Assembly (NCBI GenBank): GCA_016699165.1 | Contig: CP064963.1 | Span: forward strand, 4,898,001 to 4,962,000 | Reading direction: 5' to 3' | From: Candidatus Melainabacteria bacterium | GTDB lineage: Bacteria; Cyanobacteriota; Vampirovibrionia; Obscuribacterales; Obscuribacteraceae | DNA length: 64,000 bases | In this document: in pieces, positions 8,602 through 16,179 of the stretch | How positions within the stretch are numbered: position 1 is the stretch's first letter | Layout of the letters: the number at the start of each line of letters is the position of its first letter | Translations under genes and position numbers: made by a program | The notes under the pieces: generated by a model | Database searches by the model: none | Told to the model about the DNA's origin: nothing | Seen by the model: only the letters and a program-made list of their open reading frames with translations

Positions 8602-8620
8602 TACTAGTATTTTACTAGTA
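8602..8620. promoter_or_regulatory. Tandem TACTAGTA palindromes, probable RHH operator
   Basis: Two perfect 8-base palindromes TACTAGTA lie at 8602-8609 and 8613-8620, spaced 11 bases centre to centre. A degenerate third copy (TATAGTAT) follows at about 8626. One helical turn spacing of short palindromes is the classic arrangement for RHH repressor dimers. The site sits 22-40 bases upstream of the RHH start and in the divergent gap to the next gene. Autoregulation is inferred. Confidence 0.6.
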
Positions 8621-8688
8621 ATTTTATAGTATTTTTCGGAGGTTGTCAAACGTCTACAATGTGTAGGCTACGAACAAGGAGTCCCTTG

Positions 8689-9621
8689 ATGTCTGCAAAA
8701 TTTTTCAAAAGTCTTTTCGCTTTTAGTTTATTCGCAATTTCCGCTAGTGTTGCGCCTGACGCCATCGCTCAAGCGGTCGGTTCTAAAGTGCAGGTGTCAC
8801 CATTTTCTATGGCAAACCAGTGGTTTGGCGCCACAGTCGTAGAAGACCTTGGCGGTGGCTCATTCAAAGTTCGATTAGACAAACGACCCGGATATCCAGA
8901 TGGCGAAGAATATGTTGTGGCAAAGAAGTGGATGAAGGCTGCTGCCGCGGGTGCACCTGCCGCTCCTGCTGCAAATAACGCCCCGCAACCTGTAAATGGT
9001 GGCGCCCAACCAGGTGGCGAAGCTCCTGAGCAAACTGCTCCACAAGCTGGATTCAGTATTGGTCAGCGCGTAATGGCAAACAGCATTCATACTGAAGGCA
9101 GCTACTGGCATCCTGGCACAATTACAGGCGAGCCTGCACCTGGCATGTTCGAAGTACATTTCGACCACAATAATCTCAAGCTGGCTGTTAAAAAAGAATG
9201 GATCAAGGGTGGAGCTCCAGCCAAAGCCAACACTGCACCAGCAAATAACGCAAACAATAACGCTGTACCCGCAACCAACGCCAAAGCAAATCAGGGTGGC
9301 AAAGCCGATGTCGGCAAGGGCGCACCACCAAGCGGAGAGTACACTTGTAACATGCTTTCTGGTGGCATGTTCATTCACATCGGAACTTTGGAAATTCAGG
9401 GCAACAATTATCGCGGATTTACAAAATCTGGTCCATTTCACGCGTACACCACAAGTGGTGGCAACCTCAATTTAAGCTCCGGACTTGTTTCGATGCCTGA
9501 GGGTTTCACGTTAAAGTCAGTCGCATACGTGGGAGGTGACAGCAAAGGACGCCCGATGATCAAGATTCGTTATGTTGGACCAACCGGTTATCACGACACG
9601 ATTGATGCAGTGAAGCAATAA
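8689..9621 (+). CDS. Exported protein with two Tudor/agenet-like repeats
   Basis: The ATG at 8689 is chosen because AAGGAG (8676-8681) lies 7 bases upstream; the frame is open from 8659. The 310-residue product has a signal peptide (LFAFSLFAISASVAPDAIAQ). Then come two related about 55-residue beta domains starting GSKVQVSPFSMANQWFGATV and GQRVMANSIHTEGSYWHPGT, each ending in a KKxW(M/I)K motif. They look like the small barrel of Tudor/agenet domains. Ala/Asn/Pro-rich linkers separate them, and a C-terminal beta domain closes the protein. It is probably a periplasmic binding protein of unknown ligand. Confidence 0.7.
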   Translation: MSAKFFKSLFAFSLFAISASVAPDAIAQAVGSKVQVSPFSMANQWFGATVVEDLGGGSFKVRLDKRPGYPDGEEYVVAKKWMKAAAAGAPAAPAANNAPQPVNGGAQPGGEAPEQTAPQAGFSIGQRVMANSIHTEGSYWHPGTITGEPAPGMFEVHFDHNNLKLAVKKEWIKGGAPAKANTAPANNANNNAVPATNAKANQGGKADVGKGAPPSGEYTCNMLSGGMFIHIGTLEIQGNNYRGFTKSGPFHAYTTSGGNLNLSSGLVSMPEGFTLKSVAYVGGDSKGRPMIKIRYVGPTGYHDTIDAVKQ

Positions 9622-9631
9622 TTTTTTCCAC

Positions 9632-10183
9632 ATGAAAAAAGAACCAGACAAGAGAAAAGCTACCTATATATTTGTCGCAATAATTGCAGTTTGGATTGCG
9701 TATCTATTGCTGTCGCATGATTCAAAGGAACCGATTACAAAAGGCGTTAGCCTCAACTCTGGTCAAATGATGGGAGTTCGTCCCGATGAGATTCGCGAGT
9801 TTGAGAGCGTAATAAATTATGGTTTGCCAGCAATAAATACTGCTATTGAAACCACCGGTAGTTTCAAACCATCTGTGGTGCTTCTGGATTCAACCGGCAA
9901 AATGAACCCATTTTACGCGCCGACCTATTCGGCGTTTCCGTTAGAGACTGGATTGAGAAAACTTGTGGCGATGCGCAAATCAAAAGGCGGACCTAGCCAA
10001 ATCAAAGTGATTGTGGCGTTTTCGCCTGGGCGAGTGAAAAACGTGATTGAAGGTCGTAAGGACGCCATCGTTATTCAATTCTTGAATAAAGACGACATTT
10101 CGCAAACTGTAACGTTGCCATATGTAGTCAAAAACGGTTCAACCGAGTACGGATTTATACAGCACTTCGATACGGAATTGTAG
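9632..10183 (+). CDS. Membrane-anchored hypothetical protein (183 residues)
   Basis: It starts 10 bases after the preceding gene and probably shares its transcript. After a basic N-terminus there is one membrane helix (about 11-28, YIFVAIIAVWIAYLLL), then a soluble extracytoplasmic domain of about 150 residues with alternating strands and helices. I do not recognise the family. Its 3' end overlaps that of argH by 29 bases in convergent orientation. Confidence 0.55.
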   Translation: MKKEPDKRKATYIFVAIIAVWIAYLLLSHDSKEPITKGVSLNSGQMMGVRPDEIREFESVINYGLPAINTAIETTGSFKPSVVLLDSTGKMNPFYAPTYSAFPLETGLRKLVAMRKSKGGPSQIKVIVAFSPGRVKNVIEGRKDAIVIQFLNKDDISQTVTLPYVVKNGSTEYGFIQHFDTEL

Positions 10184-11555
10184 GTCGAGCAAATGGACCG
10201 ATCATTTCCTCTAACGCACTCATCACTTTCGAAGTGCCTGTACTGCCGTGGGAATTCTTCATTTCAACTGATTTCACAGCGTCAAATACTTCATAGAGAT
10301 CCGAATCAAATAGCATCGAGACAGACTTATATTTTGTAAGTTCCATTTCTAAAAGTGAAATTTTAAGATCACGAGCAATGCTCACCACTGACGCCACCAC
10401 CTCATGTGACTCTCTGAAAGGTAATCCTTTAAGCACTAAATATTCAACTAGATCTGTTGCCATCATCTCGGGATCAGAGGCGGCGGTTAGCATTTTTGTC
10501 TCGTTGATCTGCATTTGATCAATGGCGATAGTCATGACCGTTAGGCAAGAAGAGATTACTTTTGCCACCTTGATTAGTGGCGGCTTAGTTTCTTGAAGGT
10601 CACGATTGTAGCCCAGTGGCAGCCCTTTCAAGGTGGTCAAAATATTGATTAACTCACCAAAAATGCTACCTGTTTTTCCTCGAATTAACTCAATGGGATC
10701 AGGATTTTTCTTTTGCGGCATTAGACTTGAAGTGGTAGTCACCGTATCTTTAAATGATATGAATCCAAATTCTTTGGATGTCCAAATTATCAAAGTTTCT
10801 GCCAGTTGAGATAAATGAGTGGCAGTAAGTGCCGAGGCAAACAGAAATTCTGCCACAAAATCGCGATCGCATACTGCATCAATAGAATTTTTGAATACAT
10901 GTTCGAAATTTAGCTGCTTAGCGCTTAAAAATGGATCGATTGATAAACCGCTACCAGCTTGGGCACCAGCACCTAATGGTGAAACAGCCGTTCTTTTAGC
11001 TGCGTCTTTGAAGCGGTCCAGATCGCGTTCAAACATTTCGAAAAATGCAAGCATGGCATGAGCAAAATGAATTGGTTGTGCTGGTTGCAAGTGAGTGTAG
11101 CCAGGCATCACTGCATTATCGTACTCTTTAGCCTTGTCCACCAATGCTTGCTTCAATTTATCAATTGAGTCAATTATCAATTCAATTTGGCTCAAAGCAA
11201 AGATACGCGTGTCCAGTGCAACCTGGTCATTGCGACTTCGTGCGCTGTGCAGCCGCAAGGCATCGGCACCGATTTCCTTTTCTAGGGCTTTTTCTACATT
11301 CATATGCACGTCTTCGTATTCGCTTTTGAGTTCAAAGTTTCCGGCTTGAGCCTTGGCCATAATTGTATTCAAGCCATGCAAAATGTTTTCAGTCTGCTCA
11401 GGTGTTAGAAGTCCAATTTTTCCAAGCATCGAAGCGTGCGCAATGCTGCCTTGAAGATCTGCCAAAATAAGCTCTTCATCAGCGTCGATGGAAGACACAA
11501 ATTCACTAATTTGCGAATTTAGTTTTTCTTTGAATGCCGTTCTTAAAACTTCCAT
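10155..11555 (-). CDS. argH: Argininosuccinate lyase
   Basis: Catalyses the last step of arginine synthesis, cleaving argininosuccinate to arginine and fumarate. The fumarase/aspartase superfamily signature SSLMPQKKNPDPIE carries the flexible catalytic serine loop, and HLQPAQPIHFAHAM (THLQ motif) contributes the catalytic histidine. The protein is 466 residues, normal for ArgH, but it lacks the common N-terminal LWGGRF segment. The ATG at 11555 is preferred over the TTG at 11558 because GGAGGT lies 7 bases upstream, within the end of argG. Last gene of the argFGH operon. Confidence 0.93.
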   Translation of the reverse strand: MEVLRTAFKEKLNSQISEFVSSIDADEELILADLQGSIAHASMLGKIGLLTPEQTENILHGLNTIMAKAQAGNFELKSEYEDVHMNVEKALEKEIGADALRLHSARSRNDQVALDTRIFALSQIELIIDSIDKLKQALVDKAKEYDNAVMPGYTHLQPAQPIHFAHAMLAFFEMFERDLDRFKDAAKRTAVSPLGAGAQAGSGLSIDPFLSAKQLNFEHVFKNSIDAVCDRDFVAEFLFASALTATHLSQLAETLIIWTSKEFGFISFKDTVTTTSSLMPQKKNPDPIELIRGKTGSIFGELINILTTLKGLPLGYNRDLQETKPPLIKVAKVISSCLTVMTIAIDQMQINETKMLTAASDPEMMATDLVEYLVLKGLPFRESHEVVASVVSIARDLKISLLEMELTKYKSVSMLFDSDLYEVFDAVKSVEMKNSHGSTGTSKVMSALEEMIGPFARPTIPYRSAV

Positions 11556-11558
11556 CAA

Positions 11559-12782
11559 CTAGACCTCCGCATTTTGTGGCATCTTGGACATATTTCCATG
11601 CGCCTGACTCCAGGCTTTCAGTCTTAATCCCGATATGTTGATGAAACCTGTAGAATCTGCAGGGTTGAAAGCGCTCATATCATCGAAGCTGGTCAGGTGT
11701 TGACTATAAAGTGATACCGGAGCTTTTCTTCCAGCGACGTACGAATTGCCTTTGTACAATTTTAGTTTGGCTGTTCCGCTTACAGGAAGTTGTGATGCGT
11801 TTATTGTTTTCAATAAAAGCTGAGTCTCGGGCGAGAACCAGAATCCGTTATAAATAAGTTCGGATAACTTCAGTGCAAGCGAATCTTTCAAGTGAGCAAC
11901 TTCGCGGTCTAATGTAAGCGACTCAACTGCTCTGTGTGCCTGCATCAAAATGGTTACACCAGGAGTTTCGTAAACACCTCTCGATTTTATGCCGATATAT
12001 CTGTTTTCGACAAGATCTACTCTGCCAACGCCATGTTTGGCGGCAATTTCATTTGCTTTTTCCAGCAATGCTACAGCAGACAGTTGCTCGCCGTTAATGG
12101 CAACAGGAATGCCGGCTTCAAACTCGATGGTGACAAATTCTGCCTGGTCTGGTGCATTTTCAGGCGACGTTGTCCATTGATAAATATCGTCAGGAGCCTG
12201 AGTCCACGGGTCTTCTAGAATGCCGCCTTCATAACTTATGTGCATTAAGTTAGCGTCAATTGAATATGGCTTTTCTTTTGTCATCGGCAGTGGGATGCCA
12301 TGCTTTTCGGCATAGTCGAATAAGTCGTTGCGTCCGTTAAATTTCCAGGTGCGCCAGGGAGCCAGTATTGATAAGTGTGGAGCCAGCGCTGCTGCTGCAA
12401 ACTCGAAGCGTACCTGGTCGTTGCCTTTTCCTGTTGCACCATGGGCAATGGCATCGCAGCCTTCTTTGAGCGCTGTGGTGATCATGCCTTCGGCAATGCA
12501 TGGGCGGGCTAGCGACGTTCCCATGTAATAAACGCCTTCGTAGAGAGCGTTAGCTTGAATGGCTGGAAAAATATATTGTTTTACAAAAGAATCTTGCAAA
12601 TCGTCAATGACAAATTTTTCCGCACCTGTTTTAAGGGCTTTTTCTTTTACTTCGCCGAAATCTTCTTTCTGACCCACATTAGCGCAGTAAGCTACAACAG
12701 GTACTTTGTACTCTTCTTTAAGCCAGGTCAAAATGCAGGAAGTATCGAGTCCTCCGCTATAAGCCAAAAGTATTTTTTTCAT
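11559..12782 (-). CDS. argG: Argininosuccinate synthase
   Basis: Joins citrulline and aspartate using ATP. The N-terminus shows the ATP pyrophosphatase P-loop, AYSGGLDTSCILTWL (residues 7-21), followed by the citrulline/aspartate-binding segments such as GATGKGNDQVRFE. Length 407 is normal. It sits 30 bases downstream of argF and its stop is immediately before the argH start, so the three genes form one leftward transcription unit. Confidence 0.95.
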   Translation of the reverse strand: MKKILLAYSGGLDTSCILTWLKEEYKVPVVAYCANVGQKEDFGEVKEKALKTGAEKFVIDDLQDSFVKQYIFPAIQANALYEGVYYMGTSLARPCIAEGMITTALKEGCDAIAHGATGKGNDQVRFEFAAAALAPHLSILAPWRTWKFNGRNDLFDYAEKHGIPLPMTKEKPYSIDANLMHISYEGGILEDPWTQAPDDIYQWTTSPENAPDQAEFVTIEFEAGIPVAINGEQLSAVALLEKANEIAAKHGVGRVDLVENRYIGIKSRGVYETPGVTILMQAHRAVESLTLDREVAHLKDSLALKLSELIYNGFWFSPETQLLLKTINASQLPVSGTAKLKLYKGNSYVAGRKAPVSLYSQHLTSFDDMSAFNPADSTGFINISGLRLKAWSQAHGNMSKMPQNAEV

Positions 12783-12812
12783 GGGGTGAATTCCTTATAA
12801 ATAAAATTGTGA

Positions 12813-13832
12813 TTAAAGTGTGAGAGCGATCACCGCTTTTTGAGCGTGCAAGCGGTTCTCAGCTTGATCGAAAATGACCGATTGTGGTCCATCCATAACT
12901 TCGTCGGTAATTTCGTATCCGCGATGTGCTGGCAAATCGTGCATTGCAATTGCATCTGGTTTTGCTTTGGCCAGTAATTGTGAATTGAGTTGGAAACCAG
13001 AAAATGCTGCAAGTCTTTCTTGTGACTCTTTTTCTTGTCCCATCGAGATCCATGTATCGGTATAAACAATATCTGCGCCGATTACAGCTTCTGCAGGATC
13101 ATGAGTCAATTGCATGGTGGCGCCAGATTCTTTAGCAAACTCAAGACTAGTCTGCCAAATTTCTTGCGAAGGCTCGTATCCAGGTGGGCAAGCTATAGAA
13201 AAATCCATGGCCACTTTTGACGCAAATAGCATTAATGAATTGGCGATATTGAAACCGTCGCCAATATAAGCCAGTTTCAGCCCAGCTAGCTCTCCTTTGT
13301 TTTCCATAATTGTTTGAAAATCTGCAAGCGCCTGGCATGGATGCTCGCGATTACACAGACCGTTTATAACAGGGATATTTGCGTAAGCTGCAAGTTCAAG
13401 CACGGTCTTATGCTCGAAGGTGCGTGCCATGATACCGTCGAGCCAACGGTCAAGATTTTTGGCGACATCACCCACGGTTTCGCGCGCGCCAACTGGACCT
13501 TCTAGATAGATTGCATTGCCACCCAACTGGGTCATTGCGGCTTCAAAAGTCACTCGAGTGCGCAAAGATGGCTTTTCAAAGAGCATTGCCAGGGTTTGTC
13601 CTTTGGCAAATTGTGTTTGGGTTTCATCAAATTTATTTAGTTTGAGATCTGCAGCCACTTTCAAGATGAGCATAAGCTCTTCTTTGCTCAAGTGTTCTAT
13701 GCCTGTGATGTCTTTGCCCCTTAGAGCATCTTCGTACATAATGTAAGTGATTGGTGAGCGCCCACGCGGCGCTACCATACGCTGCGAAGGCATGGATTTA
13801 GACTTAAATTGAGTCGATGAGTGATTGGTCAT
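12813..13832 (-). CDS. argF: Ornithine carbamoyltransferase with altered HCLP motif
   Basis: Transfers carbamoyl from carbamoyl phosphate to ornithine to give citrulline. Carbamoyl-phosphate motif KPSLRTR (about 87-93), HPCQ (164-167) and the TDTWISMGQE loop are all present. The ornithine-binding HCLP motif reads HDLP (298-301), replacing the conserved cysteine by aspartate (codon GAT at 12936-12938). The protein has about 30 extra N-terminal residues ahead of the usual start. GGAG lies 6 bases before the ATG. Its place directly before argG and argH leaves little doubt about the pathway. The substitution could affect ornithine specificity or pKa. Confidence 0.88.
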   Translation of the reverse strand: MTNHSSTQFKSKSMPSQRMVAPRGRSPITYIMYEDALRGKDITGIEHLSKEELMLILKVAADLKLNKFDETQTQFAKGQTLAMLFEKPSLRTRVTFEAAMTQLGGNAIYLEGPVGARETVGDVAKNLDRWLDGIMARTFEHKTVLELAAYANIPVINGLCNREHPCQALADFQTIMENKGELAGLKLAYIGDGFNIANSLMLFASKVAMDFSIACPPGYEPSQEIWQTSLEFAKESGATMQLTHDPAEAVIGADIVYTDTWISMGQEKESQERLAAFSGFQLNSQLLAKAKPDAIAMHDLPAHRGYEITDEVMDGPQSVIFDQAENRLHAQKAVIALTL

Positions 13833-13882
13833 TTCTGGCTCCGATGTTGTTGTGCTGTAACAGTCTGGTGAGATGGGCGAAA

Positions 13883-13915
13883 CAAAAATCCCCGGGTCTT
13901 TTCTGACCCGGGGAT
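13883..13915 (-). terminator. Rho-independent terminator upstream of argF
   Basis: A perfect 11-base-pair stem (ATCCCCGGGTC paired with GACCCGGGGAT) with a 6-base loop at 13888-13915 is followed, on the minus strand, by TTTTTGTTT. It lies between the HAD-like gene and argF, about 50 bases before the argF start. It can end transcription from upstream or act as the expression platform of the adjoining structured leader. Confidence 0.8.
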
Positions 13916-13938
13916 GAAAAATCTGGTGTTATTGGCTA

Positions 13939-14020
13939 AATCAGCGCACCCAAATTACCGTCCCCGAGTCTGGCTCGCGACGGTTACGGCGGTTTTGGGC
14001 ATTAGTGAAATGTGCTGATT
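13939..14020 (-). ncRNA. Structured leader RNA upstream of argF (candidate cis-regulator)
   Basis: On the minus strand a nested set of helices can be drawn. P1 pairs 14011-14020 with 13939-13948 (AATCAGCACA/TGCGCTGATT, one mismatch), P2 pairs 13994-13999 with 13949-13954, P3 pairs 13979-13984 with 13957-13962, and P4 pairs 13974-13977 with 13965-13968 around a 5-base loop. An unpaired segment remains on the 5' side between P2 and P3. The terminator follows about 24 bases downstream. This is the layout of a riboswitch or attenuator controlling argFGH. I do not recognise it as a known class. Confidence 0.45.
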
Positions 14021-14082
14021 GCAAAATACTTATCCTAGTGCAAAACATTGCCCCACAACTTTAGTTTTGTTTGCCATGCATG

Positions 14083-14925
14083 TCAACCGAGTGCAAAAAT
14101 TTGTAACTTCACTGCCAGATTTGCCATTATGGTCGCTGAACTTCCCGTCACAACAGCATCAGCGCCTGCATTCTTTAAAGCTTCAACAATTTCGTGCGAT
14201 TGGGGTAAATTGATTTTGCTTTTATCCAGAGCTGGTAACTGGTCAGTTGTGGTACCGCCATTGGTGCTAGTTAACAATTCCAGGATTAGATTGTAAGCCT
14301 GCTCGACAGCATTAACATCTATATAGTAGGCAAATCCAATTGTGGTTATGTTAAATTGCTCAGAGTATTTTGCTCCGGTGCTGATTTCAGAAACTGCATC
14401 AGCGATATAAAAAATACGACCGCCTTCTACTTTCTCTGACACATATTTGAAATGGTCTGCGCCTTTGTTAAAGCCTGGTCGGTGACCCAATATTTCGTCA
14501 ATTGAATTTTCGCTCTCTTTGCCTTGAGCAGAATTTATCCAGTTGTCTATAATTTGCTGATCGAGCGCAGAGGTAATGTAATTTTTGCATCCTTCATTGC
14601 TTAGTTTTTGAAGCAGTTGTGGTGCGAAGTCAAAGTAAGTGCATCGCTCTCCAGCTGTTGCGGCAAGCACATTGTAGTTTGCCACTGCGTCTTCTAAATT
14701 TGAAAGTAATGGTGAGTGTTCGGTGTTGAATAGACGCATTTTCTCAAGGCAGGAATAGCCAGACTTTTGAAAGCCAAAATTGATTAAGGTCTCTATGGTG
14801 ACTGATTCTTTTTGTTCTTGCTCTAAGTTGAACCAGTAAGACAGGGCGAAGGCGACCGGGTTTACGTGCATTCTATTTATGAGAACACCGTCTCGAATCC
14901 ACATGTATGCCGTTTTAGAAGCCAT
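14083..14925 (-). CDS. HAD-like protein with degenerate active site
   Basis: The ATG at 14925 is chosen because GAGGA lies 6 bases upstream (product MASKTAYMWIRDGVL); the frame is open to 14949. The 280-residue protein has the order of a haloacid dehalogenase phosphatase: motif I-like IRDGVLI near the N-terminus, a helical cap, motif II ITSALDQ, a lysine in GFNKGADHFKYV, and motif IV FYIADAVSEI. In motif I the nucleophile Asp of the normal DxDG is missing (I-R-D-G), so phosphatase activity is doubtful. It lies upstream of the arg leader and may be co-transcribed up to the terminator. Function unknown. Confidence 0.6.
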   Translation of the reverse strand: MASKTAYMWIRDGVLINRMHVNPVAFALSYWFNLEQEQKESVTIETLINFGFQKSGYSCLEKMRLFNTEHSPLLSNLEDAVANYNVLAATAGERCTYFDFAPQLLQKLSNEGCKNYITSALDQQIIDNWINSAQGKESENSIDEILGHRPGFNKGADHFKYVSEKVEGGRIFYIADAVSEISTGAKYSEQFNITTIGFAYYIDVNAVEQAYNLILELLTSTNGGTTTDQLPALDKSKINLPQSHEIVEALKNAGADAVVTGSSATIMANLAVKLQIFALG

Positions 14926-15037
14926 TTTTGTTCCTCGCCTGTTCTGCAATTTTATAGCAAATCGACCTTAAAGAGTGGGTTAGACTTCCTTTTGCGGCAC
15001 TTGAGCTAGACAGGAAGTAAAGCTACATGGTTGAGTG

Positions 15038-16069
15038 ATGAAGAAAACTGGCATCCTAATACTATCTTTGTTCTTGTGGACCCAATTCCAACCGGCAAAC
15101 GCACAGGTCAGAATTGCTCAGTCTAAAGAGCAAAAGGCAATACTGTTGTGCGTTCCGGGACTTACTGAAAATCCAAAGACATTCAAGAAAATGGCTGACG
15201 AGATGGCGCCTCACGGCGTCTCCACTTATGCTGTTAGTGTTCAGGGCTATGAGATTACCCAGGGCGGCAAGAAACAGGAAAAGGTTGATTTTTGCAAGTC
15301 AGTCGAGACTGTTAAGGATGCTGCCCAGTCTTTGCGAAAGCGAAATCCTGGTATGCCGGTCATTCTCCTTGGTGAATCAACCGGCGGCGCAATTGCTTTG
15401 AAAGCTGCTGCTCTTCATCCTAAGTCAATTGACGGATTGATATGTGCAGTTCCAACCTGGAAGATTAGAAGTACTTTCAAAATAGGATGTCTTGCAACTT
15501 TAGACATGACTTTATTGAGAGCCAAGCGTCACGCCTCTGCGACTAGTTTGGTGATTAAAAGGGCAACAGATAATCCTGACTTGCGCAAAGCAATGATTGA
15601 GACAAAGTCGCGTCGTCAGCGTTTTTCGGTTATTGAAACTGCGAAATTTCTCCGATTTATGAATGCTAGTCCCAAAACCGCCTGTCAGGTAAAAGACCTT
15701 CCGGTGCTGTTTGTGCACGGGTTGAATGACAAAGTAAGCAGTCCAAACGCATGCGCAACTTTGTTTAGCAAAATTTCTTCTAAGCGAAAAACCTATATGG
15801 TGGACGCCGAAGCGGGGCATTTGATTTGTGAGGAAGGACAATATTCTCGACCGTTATTTCTTGCCATTAAAGATTGGCTTGTGAGAACCGCAGAACATGA
15901 GGTGTCCAAACGACCTCAAGCAATTTTGACCTCTGCAGATTCTGCAAAATCTGTCGATTGGGTTTTGATTCGCGAAAACTTTGCACGAGCTGGAGTCAGT
16001 CCCAGTGAGAATGTTGCTCATCGACCCATCGAACCGCATGTTGGTTTGCCTGCAACTTCTAGGCGATGA
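15038..16069 (+). CDS. Exported alpha/beta hydrolase (S33-like)
   Basis: A signal peptide (ILILSLFLWTQFQPANAQ) precedes an alpha/beta-hydrolase domain. The nucleophile elbow is GESTGG, the acid is probably in HGLNDKVSS, and the histidine is in AGHLICEEGQ. The fold resembles monoacylglycerol lipase or serine aminopeptidase. The product is 343 residues and closely resembles the hydrolase encoded at 56349-57320, sharing PGLT, TGGxIALK, PTWK, RRQRFS and HLICEEGQ elements. Substrate unknown; a periplasmic ester or lipid hydrolase is likely. GTG at 15035 directly precedes the ATG used here. Confidence 0.75.
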   Translation: MKKTGILILSLFLWTQFQPANAQVRIAQSKEQKAILLCVPGLTENPKTFKKMADEMAPHGVSTYAVSVQGYEITQGGKKQEKVDFCKSVETVKDAAQSLRKRNPGMPVILLGESTGGAIALKAAALHPKSIDGLICAVPTWKIRSTFKIGCLATLDMTLLRAKRHASATSLVIKRATDNPDLRKAMIETKSRRQRFSVIETAKFLRFMNASPKTACQVKDLPVLFVHGLNDKVSSPNACATLFSKISSKRKTYMVDAEAGHLICEEGQYSRPLFLAIKDWLVRTAEHEVSKRPQAILTSADSAKSVDWVLIRENFARAGVSPSENVAHRPIEPHVGLPATSRR

Positions 16070-16179
16070 TTAGTTGAGACCTAACTTAAATCTATCCCAA
16101 ACCCTATATCTTTGACCTACCCGCCGTTTTAAGATTAAACCGATTCGCATTTAGTGTGTCGCTTACTCGGTTAATTCAA

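Noticed and set aside
8875..9441. A 188-residue ORF on the minus strand inside the exported Tudor-like gene
   Set aside because: It lies opposite a gene with a clear signal peptide, ribosome binding site and repeats, and it has an unnatural Cys/Trp-rich composition. It is an antisense shadow.
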